From the NCBI RefSeq assembly GCF_020179605.1, contig NZ_JAINZO010000001.1:1-64000 (forward strand): 64,000 bases of DNA, written 5' to 3'. Of this stretch, positions 61,458 through 64,000 are shown one piece after another. The notes under the pieces were generated by a model. That model made no database searches and was not told the origin of the DNA. It saw only the letters and a list, made by a program, of their open reading frames with translations. Position 1 is the first letter of the stretch. Each line of letters opens with the position of its first letter. The translations under genes were made by a program, and so were the position numbers. The stretch is from Geomonas agri (GTDB taxonomy: Bacteria; Desulfobacterota; Desulfuromonadia; Geobacterales; Geobacteraceae).

Positions 61458-63044
61458 ATGTACGGAAGCGGCACGGGACTATACCGAGGCAAGATGAAGG
61501 CGTTCTTGGCGCTGAAGGCCGGGATGGTGCAGCACCGCGAGGTGATGAAGGAGGTGGCGGCCTCCGTCGACGGCTCCTGGGTCTACTACGTCATGCTGAT
61601 CCTGGCCGCGCTGATCGCCCTGCTGGGGCTGCTCATCAACAGTGTCGCCGTCGTCATCGGGGCCATGCTGATCTCGCCCCTCATGGGGCCCATCATCTCG
61701 TCGAGCCTTTCCTTCACCATTGGGGATCTCGCCCTCGCCAAGCGCACGTTTCGTACGCTGGGGATCAGCGTTGCCCTGACCGTTGCGGTGAGCGCGCTGG
61801 TGGCGCTGCTCTCCCCCCTGAAAGAGCCGACGGCCGAGATCCTGTCCCGGGTGAGGCCCAACATCCTGGATCTCTTCATAGCGGCCCTATCGGGGGCCGC
61901 CGGGGCGATAGCGCTCTGCACCAAGCGCAACTACCTGATCACCTCGACCGGAGTCGCGGTGGCGACGGCAGTCATCCCCCCCTTGAGCGTGGCTGGCTAC
62001 GGCCTGGGAACCTGGCAGCCGATGCTCGCCCTTGGGGGCTTCCTGCTGTTCTTCACCAACTTCGTCGCCATCATCCTGAGCTCCGACATCGTCTTTTTCA
62101 TACTCGGCTTCAGGACCAGTCACGTTGAGGAGCCCCAGCACTCGCACCGCACCCGGCTGGCAGTCATCACTGTACTTTCCGTCCTTATCTCCATCCCGCT
62201 GGTCTACACGCTGGCAACCGACGTGGCGAGGATAAAGAACGAGAAGCGGATCGGGCGGGTACTCAGGAGCCAACTGGACCGGGAGCTCGTCTCGCGCCTG
62301 ACGGATTACCGGTACCGGCAGGAGGGTGATCAGCTGTTAGTTATGGCATCGGTCAACACGGTACGCTTCCTCAACAAGCCTGCACAAAAGGAGATCGAGA
62401 AGGACCTGGCGCGGGAGGTGCGGCGCCCGGTGCGGCTGGAATTGGAACAGGTGATCGTCGCCTCGGAAAGCCAGCTCAAGGATCAAACCGCAAAGGGGGC
62501 GCTGGAGCAGGCAAAGGCGCCAAAGGAGAGCCCGGCGGAACTCGCCGCGAAGGTAAGGCCGCTTGTGGCGCGGGTCGAGCAGGAACTTGCCGGGGCGCTC
62601 GCTCCCTGCCTGGTCGGCCGGACCACCGTCGCTTTCAGTGGGGACCAGGAGCCCCTGCTGGTAAGCGCCACGCTTGGCAGGGACTACCCGGTGGCGCGAG
62701 ACGAACGTCTGCTGCTGAGCCGACTGCTGGAGCGGGCGCTAGGGGTCCCGGTCCGGCTCCAAATCACGCTCGCCCCGATGCTGAAGCCGATGGTTTTCGC
62801 CAAGGATGGCTCCCTCGCGGGGCAAAGCAGAGACGAACTGGAAGTGGTGCGCCATCTTCCCGAGGGACCAGCCGCGTTCCGGTTCATAGTGACCGGGCCG
62901 AAGGAGAGCGGGAGAGAGCAGAGGAGCGTTCTCTCGCGGTATCTGACTGAACAGCTCGCGGTACCGGCGCAGGCGGTGACCACGATCAAATCCCCCGGCG
63001 GGGGGGGCGTGGTCACGCTGCGCGTCGTGCGCAATGACAAGTGA
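61458..63044 (+). CDS. DUF389 membrane protein
   Basis: 528 residues from ATG 61458 with an AAGGATAG site. Six to seven membrane helices (about 35-265) include the DUF389 signature INSVAVVIGAMLISPLMGPII and the later NILDLFIAALSGAAGAIAL. The C-terminal 260 residues are a soluble tandem region (LLVMASVNTVRFLNKP and QREVTIRL-type segments) not in all members. DUF389 proteins have no firm function. The stop overlaps the next frame. Confidence 0.85.
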   Translation: MYGSGTGLYRGKMKAFLALKAGMVQHREVMKEVAASVDGSWVYYVMLILAALIALLGLLINSVAVVIGAMLISPLMGPIISSSLSFTIGDLALAKRTFRTLGISVALTVAVSALVALLSPLKEPTAEILSRVRPNILDLFIAALSGAAGAIALCTKRNYLITSTGVAVATAVIPPLSVAGYGLGTWQPMLALGGFLLFFTNFVAIILSSDIVFFILGFRTSHVEEPQHSHRTRLAVITVLSVLISIPLVYTLATDVARIKNEKRIGRVLRSQLDRELVSRLTDYRYRQEGDQLLVMASVNTVRFLNKPAQKEIEKDLAREVRRPVRLELEQVIVASESQLKDQTAKGALEQAKAPKESPAELAAKVRPLVARVEQELAGALAPCLVGRTTVAFSGDQEPLLVSATLGRDYPVARDERLLLSRLLERALGVPVRLQITLAPMLKPMVFAKDGSLAGQSRDELEVVRHLPEGPAAFRFIVTGPKESGREQRSVLSRYLTEQLAVPAQAVTTIKSPGGGGVVTLRVVRNDK

Positions 63045-63051
63045 GGTGATG

Positions 63052-63819
63052 ATGAAAGTAGGACTTATAGGATTCGGCAAGACGGGCAAGGCGGTGGCGT
63101 CGGTGCTGCTGCAGAGCAAGGAAACAAACCTGCAATGGGTGGTGCGCAAGTCGCACAACCTGGAACACAGATCGGTGCCGGAGTTTCTGGGCATCGACTC
63201 GGACGAACCGGGCTACATCTACTCCTCGGAAGAGTTTGACGCTGAGGAACTGCTGGAAAGGTTCCCCGTGGACGTCATCATCGACTTCTCATCCGAGCAC
63301 GGAGTCCACTACTACGGGGAAGCGGCGCGTAACCGCGGCGTGGCGGTCGTGAGCGCCATTTCCTCCTACTCCGCGCAAACGGTCGCATACCTGAGATACC
63401 TGGCTCATAAGACCAGGGTGCTATGGTCGCCCAACATAACGATCGGCATCAACTTCCTGATCATAGCGGCCAAAATCCTCAAGAGCATCGCCCCGCACAC
63501 GGACATCGAGATCGTCGAAGAGCATTTCAAGGCAAAGCCCGAGGTGTCGGGGACGGCGAAAAAAATCGCCACCGCACTGGGACTTGAGGACGAGGTCATC
63601 AAGACGGTGCGTGCCGGCGGCATCATCGGGGTGCACGAGATCCTGTTCGGCTTCCCCTATCAGACGGTGCGCCTAAAGCACGAGTCGATAACCCGCGAGG
63701 CCTTCGGCAACGGCGTTCTCTTCGCCGCGAAGCACCTGTACGGCAAAAGCGTCGGGCTCTACAGCATGGAGGATCTCATGATCCCCTATTTCAACGCGGG
63801 ACCGGCCCAAGCTGGATAG
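63052..63819 (+). CDS. DapB-fold (dihydrodipicolinate reductase-like) oxidoreductase
   Basis: 255 residues. I take the ATG at 63052 after AGGTG; the frame is open from 63034 inside the preceding gene. A Rossmann start (KVGLIGFGKTGKAV) and DVIIDFSSEHGV, then SPNITIGINFLIIAAKILK and EEHFKAKPEVSGTAKKIA resemble DapB. The residues for lysine biosynthesis are only partly kept (H-H-K region reads EEHFKAKPEVSG), so it may be a paralogue with another substrate. Whether it makes lysine precursor cannot be told here. Confidence 0.75.
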   Translation: MKVGLIGFGKTGKAVASVLLQSKETNLQWVVRKSHNLEHRSVPEFLGIDSDEPGYIYSSEEFDAEELLERFPVDVIIDFSSEHGVHYYGEAARNRGVAVVSAISSYSAQTVAYLRYLAHKTRVLWSPNITIGINFLIIAAKILKSIAPHTDIEIVEEHFKAKPEVSGTAKKIATALGLEDEVIKTVRAGGIIGVHEILFGFPYQTVRLKHESITREAFGNGVLFAAKHLYGKSVGLYSMEDLMIPYFNAGPAQAG

Positions 63820-63840
63820 GGGCGGCCGCAGCGAGGCGCT

Positions 63841-64000
63841 ATGAAGAAGGCGATATCGAGCTCATCCCTGAAATCGCTCAGGCTCTCCCTGAGGTTCGTC
63901 GTGCCGCTCGCGGTGGCCCTGGGGCTGCTGGCCGTCACGGTGGTTCCCCTGGTGGACCGGCTCACCATGCACTGGTTCATGCGCGACATGGACATCCGGT
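63841..64000 (+). CDS. Partial gene, N-terminus like a membrane-anchored trehalose-phosphate synthase
   Basis: The 53 visible residues hold a membrane helix (FVVPLAVALGLLAVTVVPLV) and the phrase LTMHWFMRDMDIR. This start resembles the long form of trehalose-6-phosphate synthase in Geobacter relatives, which carries a sensor-like membrane segment before the synthase domain. The gene is cut by the window end, so the assignment rests on memory of that N-terminus alone. Confidence 0.45.
   Translation, partial: MKKAISSSSLKSLRLSLRFVVPLAVALGLLAVTVVPLVDRLTMHWFMRDMDIR

Overview
This window looks like the chromosome of a Geobacter-type, metal-respiring deltaproteobacterium (order Geobacterales). The grounds are the density of multiheme c-type cytochromes, the OmcS-family extracellular cytochromes, sigma-54-type promoters, Geobacter-specific small proteins and an acetate symporter. 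The organism assignment is inference; no rRNA is present.

Positions 1-33300 form an extracellular electron-transfer locus. Six genes encode OmcS-family hexaheme cytochromes, the family whose best-known member polymerises into conductive extracellular filaments. Two of them (361-1662 and 4550-5851) lie in a perfectly repeated block of at least 1853 bp that flanks a sensor kinase/response regulator pair; a third close paralogue follows. From 8993 to 24230 a same-strand, tightly packed gene set encodes a hexaheme cytochrome, a YVTN beta-propeller lipoprotein, a large outer-membrane beta-barrel, two CsgG/GNA1162-like lipoproteins, a PpiC-like periplasmic chaperone, a 26-heme and a 16-heme cytochrome, an NHL-repeat protein, another OmcS-like cytochrome and a small lipoprotein. 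Together these look like a periplasm-to-surface conduit plus the machinery that matures and exports a cytochrome filament. Next come two tandem pentaheme lipoproteins with one CX4CH site each, a nine-heme triple-repeat cytochrome, an OB-fold protein, a 12-heme cytochrome and a sixth OmcS homologue. I count 109 heme motifs in intact genes. Between them lie eroded IS200-like and IS4-like insertion sequences, a possible TonB-like relic and a broken diheme cytochrome.

Positions 33300-44060 are ordinary chromosome: a ribbon-helix-helix protein, a PAS sensor kinase with an 11-bp tandem repeat at its start, a Spy/CpxP-like protein, an OFA-type MFS transporter behind a good sigma-54 promoter, a TadG-like protein, DUF309, a carbonic-anhydrase relic, a TSUP permease with a DUF1634 partner, and a small beta-barrel protein behind a second sigma-54-type promoter and an orphan terminator.

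Positions 44170-51350 look like a mobile island at an initiator tRNA-Met gene. It carries a tyrosine recombinase, an excisionase-like protein, a metallophosphoesterase, a 650-bp gene-free run of strong hairpins that leads into a second tyrosine recombinase, an XRE repressor with a phage-style divergent operator, and a four-gene cargo operon containing an HNH nuclease.

Positions 51539-64000 return to chromosome: a ClC channel, a Pal-like lipoprotein, an ActP/DUF485 acetate-uptake pair with an IclR regulator, two paralogous MarR regulators, and a GH15 / DUF389 / DapB-fold / trehalose-phosphate-synthase-like run cut by the window end.
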